NCBI RefSeq assembly: GCF_026210795.1
Contig: NC_089449.1
Location: forward strand, 1,178,001-1,242,000
Direction: 5' to 3'
DNA: 64,000 nt
Source of the DNA: Rhizophagus irregularis
Lineage: Eukaryota > Glomeromycota > Glomeromycetes > Glomerales > Glomeraceae
Each line of letters starts with the position of its first letter. Within the stretch, counting starts at the first letter, position 1. The notes beneath the pieces are model-generated. The model saw only the letters and a program-made list of their open reading frames with translations, was not told where the DNA came from and searched no databases. Made by a program: the position numbers and the translations under genes. This document shows, one piece after another, positions 23,405 to 34,779 of the stretch.

Positions 23405-24423
23405 ATGTCCACACAAAAAAACCTTTTTTCGACTGATCTTATTTCGCCTGAAGTTCAAGCGTCGTTACCTAAAGGTTATACTTTACGACCTTTATCTATC
23501 GATGATTATGAACTTGGTTTTTTTGAAGTATTATCAGTATTTGAAGATATAGGAAATCTTTCTAAAGATCAATTTCTTGGTTAGGCAATTTGCTTTTTTG
23601 CCGTGTTCATAACTATCGTTTCGAATATATATTTCATCATAATTCTTGCTGTATAAAAAAAACCTATTTAGAACGTTTCAATTACATGAGAGCTCGTAAC
23701 GATGAATATTTTATCATCGTAATAATTTCTCCCGAAAATCGCATTGTTGGAACTGGAACAATTTTTGTTGAACGTAAATTTATCTTTAATGCTGGACTTG
23801 TTAGTAATTCAATATATATTTATATTTACTAATTAATATTTCTCTCAAAAAGAATTTTTATAAATTATCTTTTTAATTTTATTAAGGTTGGACATATTGA
23901 AGATGTTGCTATTGATAAAAATCATCAAGGCAAACATTTTGGTTCAAGGTAATAAGAATTAATTATGATTATAAAAAATTTAAAATTTTGATTTATTAAA
24001 CAATTACATAAACATATCATTAGTATTGTTCAAGCACTCAAATATATTGGAATTAAAACTGGATGTATTAAAGGTTTTTTTTAAAATTTGATAATTTATG
24101 GTTAAAAAAATTTGATATTTTATTTTTTTTATTATTTTTTTACTCATTCATAATATTTTTTTACAACTATAGCTATCTTGGATTGTTCTGTTGAGGTAAA
24201 AATTAAACAAATTTAACATTAGATTATTGATTATGATCTTTTTCCTTTTATTTATATTTTATTTTATTTTATTTTCTTTTTAGAATATTTCTTTCTATGA
24301 AAAATGCGGGTAAGTTCCTCATAAAATAATTTTCTTTTCTCATTATAATTTTCTCTAATCACTCTTATTATTAGATTACAAAATAGAGGAATTGAAATGT
24401 CTTGTGATTTTGATACGAGATAA
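23405..24423 (+). CDS. GNA1: Glucosamine-6-phosphate N-acetyltransferase
   Basis: GNAT-family enzyme that transfers acetyl from acetyl-CoA to glucosamine-6-phosphate, the second step to UDP-GlcNAc and so to chitin; cytosolic. Seven exons give about 171 residues, usual for the family. Marks: LPKGYTLRPLSIDDY, GFFEVLSVFEDIGNLSKDQF, TGTIFVERKF, then VGHIEDVAIDKNHQGKHFGS (acetyl-CoA loop QGKHFG), AILDCSVENISFYEKCGLQN and a C-terminal RGIEM. The frame looks broken after DQFLG unless a 91-base intron with donor GTTAGG (23581-23671) is removed, which restores QFLERFNYMRARND; the next intron also uses GTTAG. I chose MSTQKN as start because it directly precedes LISPEVQ; an upstream in-frame ATG (23306) lies in likely leader sequence. 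Confidence 0.9.
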
Positions 24424-24520
24424 ATCTTTTCAAGTATATCTTACTGGAAAGGCGTTTTTTAACCTGAGAAAGATGATTATAAATTGACTATAAATCTTAT
24501 CAATAACATCATCGATCAAT

Positions 24521-24740
24521 TACATTACATTACAAATCGTTTACATTATATTACCAATCGCTTACATTACATTACAAATCGCTTACATTACATTACAAAT
24601 CGTTTACGCTACATTACAAATCGCTTACATTACATTACCAATCGTTTATAAATCGCTTACATTACATTACAAATCCATTACAAATCGCTTACATTGCATT
24701 ATAAATCGATTACATTACATTCCAATACGTTACCAACCGA
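24521..24740. repeat. Minisatellite, about 21-base unit
   Basis: About ten degenerate copies of acattacaaatcgcttacat directly after GNA1. The copies vary in length (some lose part of the unit) and drift towards the 3' end. Confidence 0.85.
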
Positions 24741-25344
24741 TTACCCATCAGATTATCTCATCATACTTGCATTGTTTCGACCAGATCAAATTGATCTTTT
24801 TTAATTACGGGCCGGATCAATGCTCATATAAATTTCGGTCTAAAACAGCAAAGGTTGTGATCTTAGTGTCACAAAACAATTCCACCACATAAGATGGATC
24901 GTCGAGGCTTGCTATTTGCCGCAATCATCTCCGAGAATGTTTTTTTTTGATGATTGTACAATCAAATCAGAGTACCTTGAAACGGCATCAAAAATGACAC
25001 AAAAATCACAAAAATCAAATAACTTTCTTTGGCGTTACAAATACCTAATCATTTGGTGAATTGACGAAGATTGCAAGTTGCCCAGAAAGTCAACAATGGA
25101 AAATGACATAATCCACTCAGGATATATTAATGTTTCTCAATTTTTTTTCTATTTAACGTATTAAATTATATAATTAAAAGTTTTTACATAAAAACAATTT
25201 TTTTTTTATTATAATTATTATTAAATATATAATATAAAATAAAGGAAAAGAGAAAAAAAAGTTCAAATAGTATAGAACATATGTTTGTTAATTAAGATAT
25301 TAAGATTATAAAAAATGTATATATATTATAACAAATGTAAATTT
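24741..25344. other. Intergenic, nothing recognised
   Basis: Mixed-composition DNA to about 25130 and AT-rich DNA after it, with no convincing frame. The last part is the 3' flank of the minus-strand tetraspan gene D. Confidence 0.4.
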
Positions 25345-26631
25345 TTAATATTTCAAAACTGAATCATCTTTTTCATTTTCATTTTTTTCATCATTAATAG
25401 CAATAGAAGTCTCTTTACTATCTTTTGTAATAGCAGCCATTTCAGGTTCTGGTATTGAAATATTAATAGGAGATGATGATGGTGGTAAAGTATGTTTAAT
25501 TGAATTTCTTAATTTAGTTCTATGTAAACTATTAGGAGATGTATTCCTTGAATAAAAGAATAATGCAGGTTCACCATTATCTAATGAACCTTTTTGAACT
25601 TTGTAAAATGCTTGCAATTTACGATTACGACTCGATGATTGAATTAATTCTCTATTGTCCCATCTTGATTTTGATAACATTAATGTAACAACTGTAGTAA
25701 AAAGGGCGAAATATGAAAGAGCTGTACTGACAATGAATAAACGACATCTCGTTTGTCCATCAAATGTGGTTATCTTATATGGAATCGCACCTAAACTACA
25801 ATTTAATCCATAACCGAAAATGGCGGGTGTTATATTCAAAAAACCTATTTATTATAAAAAAAAAATTTATTATTAGAAGGATGTAACTCAAAAAAATAAT
25901 AATTTATATAACAATTTTGTCATCGAAATCATGTTTCTATAATGTTGATCAGGGAGTTGACGGGGTTGTAATGACCAGCATGTAACACAATTATTGGATA
26001 GGGGTCACCCCTTCATAGTGACGTATATTTGCCCCAAATCGAACTTACTTTGAACATTCCAAACGATAAATAAAATCCTAGAAGTAAATTAAATTCGTCA
26101 AAAGAATTGTTTGGCAATATATATATTAATATATTAAATATAATATTTATACAAACCAATCAAAGGCCATATCTGTTTTAAATGGTCCATTCTCCCATCG
26201 TTCATTGAAATTGACCAATGTAAGTCCTGGAAAAAAAAAATAAAATAATTTTATTTACTCTATACATTAAAGCCAAATTCACGTGATATAATATATTACC
26301 TATGACAACAAAACTAATCGCCTCAGATACCCAGATTATATTTTGATTATTAGCTCTGTAAAGAGAGAAAAAAAATAAACTTATTTTTCTTGAAAAAGGT
26401 CGCGCGAATTTTGTGAATTAAAACTCACGGTCCCAACCAATAAGTTGAATGAAATCCTGATATCTGAACAATTTCTATTTGAATGAAAAAAAAAATCAGA
26501 AAATTTTAACGTTATTTCAAAGAAGAGAAGGTTTCACAAAAAAAATTATTCATACCTAGGATAAATATATTTAGAATAGTCCAAAATTGAATAATTCTCC
26601 AAACGAGAAAAGTTCTCCGTCCAACTGTCAT
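25345..26631 (-). CDS. Tetraspan membrane protein, group 2 (member D), long tail
   Basis: Six exons in frame: MTVGRRTFLVWRIIQFWTIL (helix 1); EIVQISGFHSTYWLGP; ANNQNIIWVSEAISFVVI (helix 2); LTLVNFNERWENGPFKTDMA (loop with RWxxGPxxTD); WILFIVWNVQS (helix 3); then FLNITPAIFGYGLNCSLGAI, KITTFDGQTRCRL, helix 4 (FIVSTALSYFALFTTVVTLM) and a cytosolic tail of about 110 residues. The tail is serine-, proline- and acid-rich (SIKHTLPPSSSPI, NEKNENEKDDSVLKY) and is the longest of the group. It contains a possible RNRKL basic patch after the last helix. MARVEL-like by topology. All junctions are GT-AG with donors such as GTGAGT. Function unknown. Confidence 0.8.
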
Positions 26632-28413
26632 TATGAGAAAAATTTTTTTTCGCTTCTAATCGTCAAAAAATTTAAAGCCGTGAGAATGAAGAAAAAAATT
26701 TTTTTTTTTTTTAAAAAGAAAAAATTTTTGGAGCAAAAATAAATATACTTTATTTATATTATTTATATTACAAATCAATGAGATTTTTATTTTTGATATA
26801 CACGATATACACTCCCTTTTTAACATCAAACAACAAAATCACACTATAACTTAAAAATTACACGTTTTTTTCTGGAAAATGATAAGAAAATTACTTTATT
26901 AAGATAAAGAAAGAGTCATATACTACGCCTTTATTAAAATTATCCAAGGTAATGTTTGTTTGTGTGACCATCGTGGACTTTTTTTTTTTTTTCGGAAAAT
27001 TTATACTCATTTTATATCATATATTTTAGGATTTACGGTGAAAGTTTGTTGAAATTCTACATAAAGAAATTTATTCTATTTATATCCTTCGTATTTTGAC
27101 TATTTTTCCCACATATAATTTATAAACTAATGTAGTTTATTTAAAGTTATAGTTCAATTTGGTCATCGATTTCCTTATCGAGAGTATGATTTATTTATTT
27201 TCTTTTAAGGAGTATATTCCGATTTTCTTTTTTGAATGCAACCATGTGTAAAGTGTAAATAGTTTATTTGAGTAATTTCTATTTTCCTTTTTAGCAAAAG
27301 AAATCTTTAATCTTAAAAATTACGTTTGGATTTCCGTGGGATGAACATGAGACGATTCATAATAAATTAGTAAAGATTTTCTCATATTACATCCATTCAA
27401 AAAGGTTTGATACCTTTAGGCTTTAGGATCATCAACGTTGATTCTCCCACTGCATGCATGATTTCATGGGGAAAAATTTTAAGTTCAAAATTCATATTCA
27501 TATTTCACATATTTCCAGTCACATATAATTGTTGATTGTGTCAAAAATGGAAATTGTGCAACATCATGACAGATGATCCCCCTTATAATCAAGGAGTATT
27601 TGAAAATAAGCGCGCTTACAGTATTACTTTATTATAAAACTCCGATTTAATCCATTAAACTATAAAAAATGCATAACAACAATGAAGTATGAATTTTTTA
27701 CTCTGATAAAATAATTATTTACAAGTGAAAAGATGTAATAGAATGTTAGATGAATGTAAATAAATTTGATTGTTACTTGTTAGTCTTAAAAAGATCATAT
27801 TTAAATCGTAGTAGGTACTTCATTACTTCATGTATGGATCAGTAAGGTTTATTCTTCACGTTGGTACTCGAGTTGCTTCATTCTTAAAAGCCCAAAAAGA
27901 AAAAAAAATCAATCGATTTATAGTAAATTTGTCTTACTTCCATTTAATTCTATAGGGTTATATTTTAATTGTAATAGATGTCGGATGAATGTAAATTAAA
28001 TTTGATTGTACTTGTTAGTCTTAAAAAAGATCAATCATAAAAGAAAATAATTATATTATTTTTTGCATTAAAATGATTAATTTGTTGTTATTAATCTTTA
28101 TCATCGCTCTTAAAATACAAATAACGAGTTGCATAGATGGATCGTGCAACCATCTGATCGCAGTTTCTCGTATTAAATATTGAATATCTTATCTGTAATA
28201 GGATGACAATAATTACATAACTAGGAAACGGATACTGTTATGGGTCCGGAGCGATAAATATTGAGTCAGTTTTTAGTGTTAAATAGTGAATTACTTTAAT
28301 ATTTTAAAATAAAATAAATCACCATTTATAAAGTATAATATACCCAATTTTTTAAACAACATATTTTTTCAATTTACAAAAAAGGATAAATTCATTCTTA
28401 AACTCTTATTAAT
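26632..28413. other. Intergenic, with old duplicated DNA
   Basis: No gene found. Positions 27140-28040 share scattered blocks with 37960-38260: tttccttatcgagagtatga, ccccttataatcaaggagta and ttacttgttagtct (the last twice here, near 27770 and 28005). One block translates as QFGHRFPYREYD here and QFGQRFPYQEYD there. Both loci are then followed by an ATG with related downstream sequence, so this is an old segmental copy. Confidence 0.5.
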
Positions 28414-29260
28414 ATGTCAACTAATTTGGAACTTAATGATGAAGAAAAAAGTAAGTAAATATAATTCATTAAATCTATACTATTTTTTTTTTAGTTATTA
28501 AAAACTTTTTTTGTCTACAGAATGGTTGGAAATAAAGAAATTAAAATTTTTGAATCTTATTGAAAAAAATGATTCAGGTTTTATTATTGTTAAATATTAA
28601 TATTTTAAGTCATTAAATAATAATTTGTTACTCAAATATTGCAGAGTCATTAAATAATGATTTCATTCTCAATAAATGCTTAATGATACACTGAAACTTC
28701 CAGCCCATCTGATACTACCTGATATTAAAATTTTCAATCCATTTAAGACAGTTGAATCCCTTCACAAATATGAATCATCACCAGGACAGACATAAAGGTT
28801 TTTTGGTAAAACTCAATCTTCTTTAAATAATGTACAAACAATACATATATATGGTAGTATTTTGATTATGATGTTCTGATGTTCTAACTAATGCCTTTGT
28901 AAATTGTACAGGCCAGCAGAATTTCAGGTGTCCTGCTTCAATAAAAAATGAAGCCATCAGTTCCATAGCTTTCACTTATATAAGTGATGAATATGGCTGT
29001 AAAGTTGATAATGAAATGGGACTCAACCTTATTTTCTTTTATGAAAATATTGATAAAAAAACATTTGATAAACATAAAAATAACTGAGTACTGGTATATA
29101 ATCAGAAAATAATATGGATCTAAATATACAAGTAAAGAACCTGATGATTTTAAAGATGAAATGCCTGATGCAATATATTTATCAGTTGATAAATCAACTC
29201 AAAATAGTTTTATAAAACTAAATAAATCTCTACCAGCAAGAAAATAATAAAAAAATAATC
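28414..29260 (+). pseudogene. Decayed multi-exon gene, unknown family
   Basis: Exon 1 gives MSTNLELNDEEK (donor GTAAGT). Exon 2 gives WLEIKKLKFLNLIEKNDSG. Later pieces read LKLPAHLILPDIKIFNPF, NEAISSIAFTYISDEYGC with KVDNEMGLNLIFFYENIDKK, and YGSKYTSKEPDDFKDEMPDA followed by SVDKSTQNSFIKLNKSLPAR. Pieces are separated by AT-rich breaks and frame changes, so it is broken in several places. The last piece is repeated in degraded form at 33890-34070. I do not know the family. Confidence 0.5.
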
Positions 29261-30344
29261 TAAATATAGTTATATTCATACCAATTAATAAAAAATCAGA
29301 AATAACTAATACTATTAATTTTAAATTATATTTTTAATAAAAATAATAAACTATACAAAAATATAAAAAGTTTTTCTACTAATAAATATAAATATTCTAT
29401 TTATATTTTTTTTTTTATATTACTAGTACTATTTAAAATTATTAAAAAAAAAATTTTAATACTTAAATTTTAATATTATTAATTATAAATATTTATTTTC
29501 TATAGAAAATTTTACAAATTAATTTCAATTAACAATTGAATTATTATATAATAAATATTAGTAAAAAAAATATCTGATTATTTTTTTAATTTTATAATAT
29601 TTATTATTTATATACTTTAATAATAAAGTTAATAATATTTAAAATAAAATAATTGCAATTACTGTAGTATATAATATATTAATTAATTATAATAAAATTA
29701 ATTTTAAATAATATTAATATAAAAATGGCTAAAGCTGATAGTTATTATATCAGCATTATAATATACTTTTGACTAGAATTAAAAATTTAATAAAATACTG
29801 GCTAGTATTATATTATAATTTTATTACTGATAACTATTACTATTGGTGATATTTAGCAATATATCAATATTCTATAATATAATAATTTGAAAAAAAGTAA
29901 AAAAAAAACACATTTTTCATAATATTCAATTAATATTAATACTAAAATACAATTTTACTATTATTGGATTTTTTTTATTAAAATAAATTTAATAATATAA
30001 AATTTACTTTAAATTACTTTTATAATTTATACTGTATTTAATTATTACTTTTTTACTATTTAAAAATATTTTTATTAAAATGTTTAGTAAAAATAAAATA
30101 TATACTAGCTAGTAATAATTTATATAAATATAAGCAATAATACTGCAAATTATTAATATAAATAATATTTAATGTTTTATTAACCAATTTATAAAAAGTT
30201 TAATAGTCAAATATGATATTTTAAAAAAAATATTTAGTATAATAATTTTAATTAAATTATATTTAATATGATATACAATATTTAAAAATAACTATTATTT
30301 TAATATTTATTAATGAATCTATATATTTAAAAACACTGCAATCA
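29261..30344. other. Extremely AT-rich gene desert
   Basis: Over 1 kb with hardly any G or C and no frame of coding character. It has many poly-T and AT tracts. Nothing else is seen. Confidence 0.5.
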
Positions 30345-30645
30345 CGTGGGCGTTATGTTTAGATTAACCATATAAATAAGTCATTTGAATTGTGTAACCC
30401 TACTCCTATTCGTCGCCAATATTACACAAGACCAAAAAGGAAATTTTATTTCTGTCGAAAAACTGAAATTTTGGGTTACACAGGATTCCATAAAAGGAAA
30501 TTGTCGGTTACGCAAATTTCCAAAAAAGGAAATTTTGTCTTCTGTTACTTTTCAGAGAAATTAAAAAAATTGTGTTGCTCAAATTTCCAAAAAAGGAAAT
30601 TCTTTGCAGATCTTTTAATTCTGGCCGGAATTACATATTAACTGT
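30345..30645. repeat. Interspersed repeat with ttcc...ggaa palindromic words
   Basis: Three to four copies of a word such as ttccaaaaaaggaaattt are spaced 50-70 bases apart, and the block ends near ctggccggaattac. The same words occur in the hAT-like element at 3670-3775 (ttccaaaaaaggaaattt twice, then attccggccgtaata). An open frame across it is an artefact of the repeat. Confidence 0.6.
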
Positions 30646-30756
30646 TGTCGTAGACAACAGGTGAACACTAGTTTTATTTTAAATAATAAAAATAGTTTTT
30701 TTTAATTATAAATAAAAACTTAAGGTATTAAAATCAAATCCTGAAAATCTTTAATA

Positions 30757-33348
30757 CAGTTCACCCTCGCTATAGTGAATTTTTATATAGTGAATAACTC
30801 ACTATAATAAAGAAAAGTCTAGGTACGGATTTTTTTATAAATAATAATTCTTGATATAGTGAATTTTATAATAAATTTTCTGTATCTCGTAATTCAAATT
30901 TAAATACTGGAACCAGTGTTAATAAAATGACCCTTGATATAGTAAAGATTTTTGCTATAACGAATTTTTCAAATGTTACACAATTAATTAGTGAATTTTT
31001 TATCACGTATAATTTATTTGAATTCGAATTTGCTTTTAGAAGCTAGAATTTTTTCGTGATTTAAACTAAAAAGGAAAAGTATCATATTTTATTTTGATTA
31101 TAATAAAAGTAATCCTGATCTAGTTAATTATTTTCTTCACATATTATGCCCTTAAAACTCAAAATAAAAGAACTTGCGTACTCAAATAACCATAGGCAAA
31201 GGTATAATATCAAGAAAAAACTTTGCCAAAAAGAGCCTCCTTGACTCTTGCCCAAAAACATGAAATATGTCTTAAAAAAGTTACTGAACCTTCTCTAAAA
31301 AATAAAGAACTAGCGAAATTATTTGATGTTAGTGAAGGATGTATTAGTAGTACGTTAAAAAATTCGCAAAAATGGCTTGAAATTGATCAGCAGCCTGAAG
31401 CTAAAGGTAAAAGACAAGTTAGGGTGATTTTTCCAGAAATTGAAGAAGCACTTACGTTACGGGTATTAAAAGCTTTGGAAAATAGTGTTGATATTAGTGA
31501 TCAAGTTTTACATGAAAAAGCTATGATGTTTGCATCTTTATATAAGATTGAAAATTTTAAAGGAAGTAATGGTTGGATTAATGGATTTAAAAAAAGGCAC
31601 AATCTTTCTTGTTATTTAAAGCAAGGAGAGGCTGCAAGTGCACCACTTGAGAAACTCGATGAATTTAGGAAAGAGCTTGAAGATTTGATTCGTGGATATA
31701 GTCTTGATGATGTTTTCAATTGTGATGAAACTGGTTTGTATTGGAAAATGGAACCTAAAAGAACGATTTCTGATAAACCTATATCTGGACGAAAGCAATC
31801 AAAAGATCGTGTGACAATTCTTCTTTGTTCTAATGCAACTGGTAGAGAAAAGCTTAAACCAGTATTTATTCATAAATACAAAAACCTCGTCCCTGAAAAA
31901 ACTTACCCAAGTCATCTTTACCGGTAGAATATTACTGGAATATAAAAGCTTGGATGCAAGTCTCCATTTGGAATGATTGGATTCGTCAATTTGATGCAAC
32001 AATGAGATTAAAAGGAAGAAAAATTCTTCTTCTGTAGATAACGCTCCTGTTCATGCTTTATACGAAGGTGTAGAATTGACTAATATAGAAATTAAGTTTT
32101 TACCTCCTATCCAGCAGCGCATCTGCAACCTTGTGATAAAGGTATTATTAATAGTTTTAAGGTAATTAATTCTGAAAAATTTTAATGCAATTTTTTAATT
32201 ATTACGAAATTAAACTTACCATATTTATATATTTGTAGCACACTATCGAAAATTGCTCCTTAAAAAATCGTATCAAGGCCTTTGATTATCAACAAGAAAC
32301 AGGCAATAGTAAGTCACCAATTGATATCAAAAAAGCTATTAAGTATGTGGTATCAGCCTGGGATAAAGTTCTTTCTCAAACTATATTTAACTGCTGGAGA
32401 GATGCAGGAATTTTGCCATTAGATGATACAGATTCTCACAGATGAAATAGAAGAGAATGAACGTGAAGAGAATGAACGTAAAGAAATCCAAGATTTAATT
32501 GATAAACTTGAATATATACATCCTTCCCCTTAGCTGAAGAATATATTAAATTAGATCGGGAGAATGAAATTACTGGTGAGACACTAACTGAAGAACAGAT
32601 AGTTGCCATTCTTAAAGAAAATAACTCCATTTCTGATGACGAAAGTGATAGGGAAATTACTTCAGTATCTAGCTCTGAAGTTTTGGCCGCGTTTGATAAA
32701 ATTTTTATTTATTTAGAACAAAATAAAAGTCAAGATATTATTGATAAAGGTGCTTTTAAAGCTATGAAAAAAGCTAGAAGGGAAGTTTACAGAAATAATT
32801 TTTTTTTCAAAGAAGCAAATGAGTTTAGACCTATTTGTTAAAACTAATGATAGCGTTGATGGTGTTGATAATAATAATATGAATAGAATAGGTGATAAAG
32901 ATAATATTATGGACGTTGATAATATTAATTTTGAAACTTTATATTTTAACGAAGGGGACTTTTATAATCATGAAGAGTGTGAAGGTTTTATTGAATACCA
33001 AATCGATCGGGATAGTCTTTATAAATGATTGTATTACAGATTTGCAGTATTGCGTTTATCATACTTAATAAAGTAATAATCTTTGAGTGACATAAATATA
33101 AAAAGTATTTATGCGCAGGTTTACAAAAAAACAAAGAAAATTTATTTTATTGCATGTGTTTTTTATAAAAATAAGCTTAGTCGTCGTGACTTTTAATTAT
33201 TACTATATAATATACATCACGTGATAATAATGGATTTTTAATATAGTGAAAATCTTATCTTTATTTACTATACGTGATTAGTGAATTCCCTTACTATAGT
33301 GAATTTTAGTTTTCAGCCCATGAGCTTCACTATAGCGAGGGTGAACTG
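30757..33348 (+). mobile_element. Pogo/Tigger-type DNA transposon, full length, broken
   Basis: A 2592-base element with TA target duplications (30755-30756, 33349-33350). The left end cagttcaccctcgctatagt is mirrored at the right by actatagcgagggtgaactg. Subterminal DNA has repeated tatagtgaat words on both sides. It carries one transposase gene on the plus strand. Inverted ends of the same style (CAGT, then ACCTC or CCTCG) occur on three MITEs in the window, suggesting they used related transposases. Confidence 0.9.
31223..32840 (+). pseudogene. Pogo/Tigger-type (DDE_1) transposase, inactive
   Basis: Domains in order: an N-terminal helix-turn-helix (KRASLTLAQKHEICLKKVTE, SVEGC-type recognition helix SEGCISSTLK), a CENP-B-like second DNA-binding domain (ALENSVDISDQVLHEKAMMF, SNGWINGFKKRHNLS), then the DDE core with FNCDETGLYWKM, VDNAPVHA-type second aspartate near 32038, and PCDKGIINSFK as the third near 32135. 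An intron with GTAATT donor and TTTGTAG acceptor (about 32161-32240) precedes HYRKLLLKNRIKAFD. A charged C-terminal tail reads EENERKEIQDLIDKLEYI. The codon expected to be the ATG reads TTG at 31223. Frame is lost near 31927, 32035, 32435 and 32530, so it cannot make active enzyme. Confidence 0.85.
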
Positions 33349-34779
33349 TATAAGATAAGTCATATTTTTAGTAAATACCCATTTTTTAAAAAATTAAAAA
33401 TTAGGATTATATGAATTTTTTTAACATTTAGTAGTTGAATTTTAATGAATTTTTTTTTATTTTAATATATTATAGCTTTTATTAAGCATTTAAGCTTTAT
33501 AATTTAAAAAAATAGTTATCAAAATTGGATTACTAAATGCTAAAAAATCTGCAAAAAATAATTTTTACTTATATATTAAATATATTAAAATCTTATTAAT
33601 GAAAAAAAGCAAATTAAAATTTAAACCAGTTTTTACAATTATTTTATTAATAGATTAAACAAATAATTAATAGTATTATTAATTATATAAATATTTTTAT
33701 TCATAAATAATTTAATGCAATATATTTGAAATTGCTAAATTTAAGTGTTTTTAAATTTAAAACTTTATTAATTGATTTAATTGATAAATATTAATATTTA
33801 AATATTATGAATTAATGATTAAAAAGAATATTTATTATATCAAGAATTATATTAAAATATTAAAAATAAACTATACAAACCAATTGTAAACATAAAGATA
33901 GCTGGGTATTAATATATAATTAGGAAGTAAAAAAATATGGATCTGAATATATAAGTAAAGAACTAAATGACTTTGAAGAAGAAATGCCTAGTGCAATATA
34001 TTACCAGTTGATAAATCAACTTGAGATAATCTTGTAAAATCTTTACCAGTAAGAAAATAAAGTATCTACTTAATATGCTAAATTTGTGCAATATAAAAGA
34101 TAATTTAATGTAATATGTGCAAAAATTACTAAATTTTAAGCATCTTCAAATCTAAAAACTTTACTCAATTGATAAGCATCAATATTCAATGTTCAGACGT
34201 TAAGAATTTGGTGTGATTCCCTATTCAAGATCACAACTTTATTTGATATATAATGCTGAGAGTGTAGAATATAATAATTTTTTTCTTCAACTGATAAGTC
34301 AAAACTCCAAACTAGCTAGTTGAAAAACGCCTTCTTTATGCATAAGGAACTTAAATAGATTTTATTCTTTTGTCACATTATATATTTAATTATTTACATT
34401 CTTTCCCTCGCTAAAAATTATTAGTTATAAAAATAGTAAATTCGTTATATCATGTTATACTATATTATAATATTAACAAACATGTTGTTTTACGCGTTTT
34501 TCAACTATATATCCATTTACGCGAAAATCTTTATAAGAGCACATATTAAATAAAATTGAATGTTTTTCTAATTTGTTAGTTGTTTACTGATAAATAATTT
34601 TTTTTTATTTACATGCTATAATGTAGTGCTACCCACTTGCCAGGTAGGTGTAATGATAAATTTATTTATAATACAAAAAAAAAAAAATGAAATGAAATAA
34701 ATGTAAATACAGTATATATATATATATAATATGATAGTATTAGAAAATAAAAATACACTTTTAAAGTACTAATAATTAA
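33349..34779. other. AT-rich region with a degraded gene piece
   Basis: Mostly AT-rich, no gene. At 33890-34070 the plus strand reads KHKDSWVLIYN, then KKYGSEYISKELNDFEEE and MPSAIY, which matches the end of the decayed gene at 28414-29260. The two copies flank the transposon and the AT-rich desert. The last 100 bases belong to the 3' flank of the tetraspan gene E (an AT microsatellite at 34712-34730). Confidence 0.5.

Noticed and set aside
24521-24740. Considered as a CRISPR-like repeat array
   Set aside because: Units are contiguous and degenerate without unique spacers, and the genome is eukaryotic; it is a minisatellite.
30390-30641. Plus-strand frame rich in KRKF words
   Set aside because: Made by the spaced ttcc-ggaa repeat; no splice context and no family likeness.
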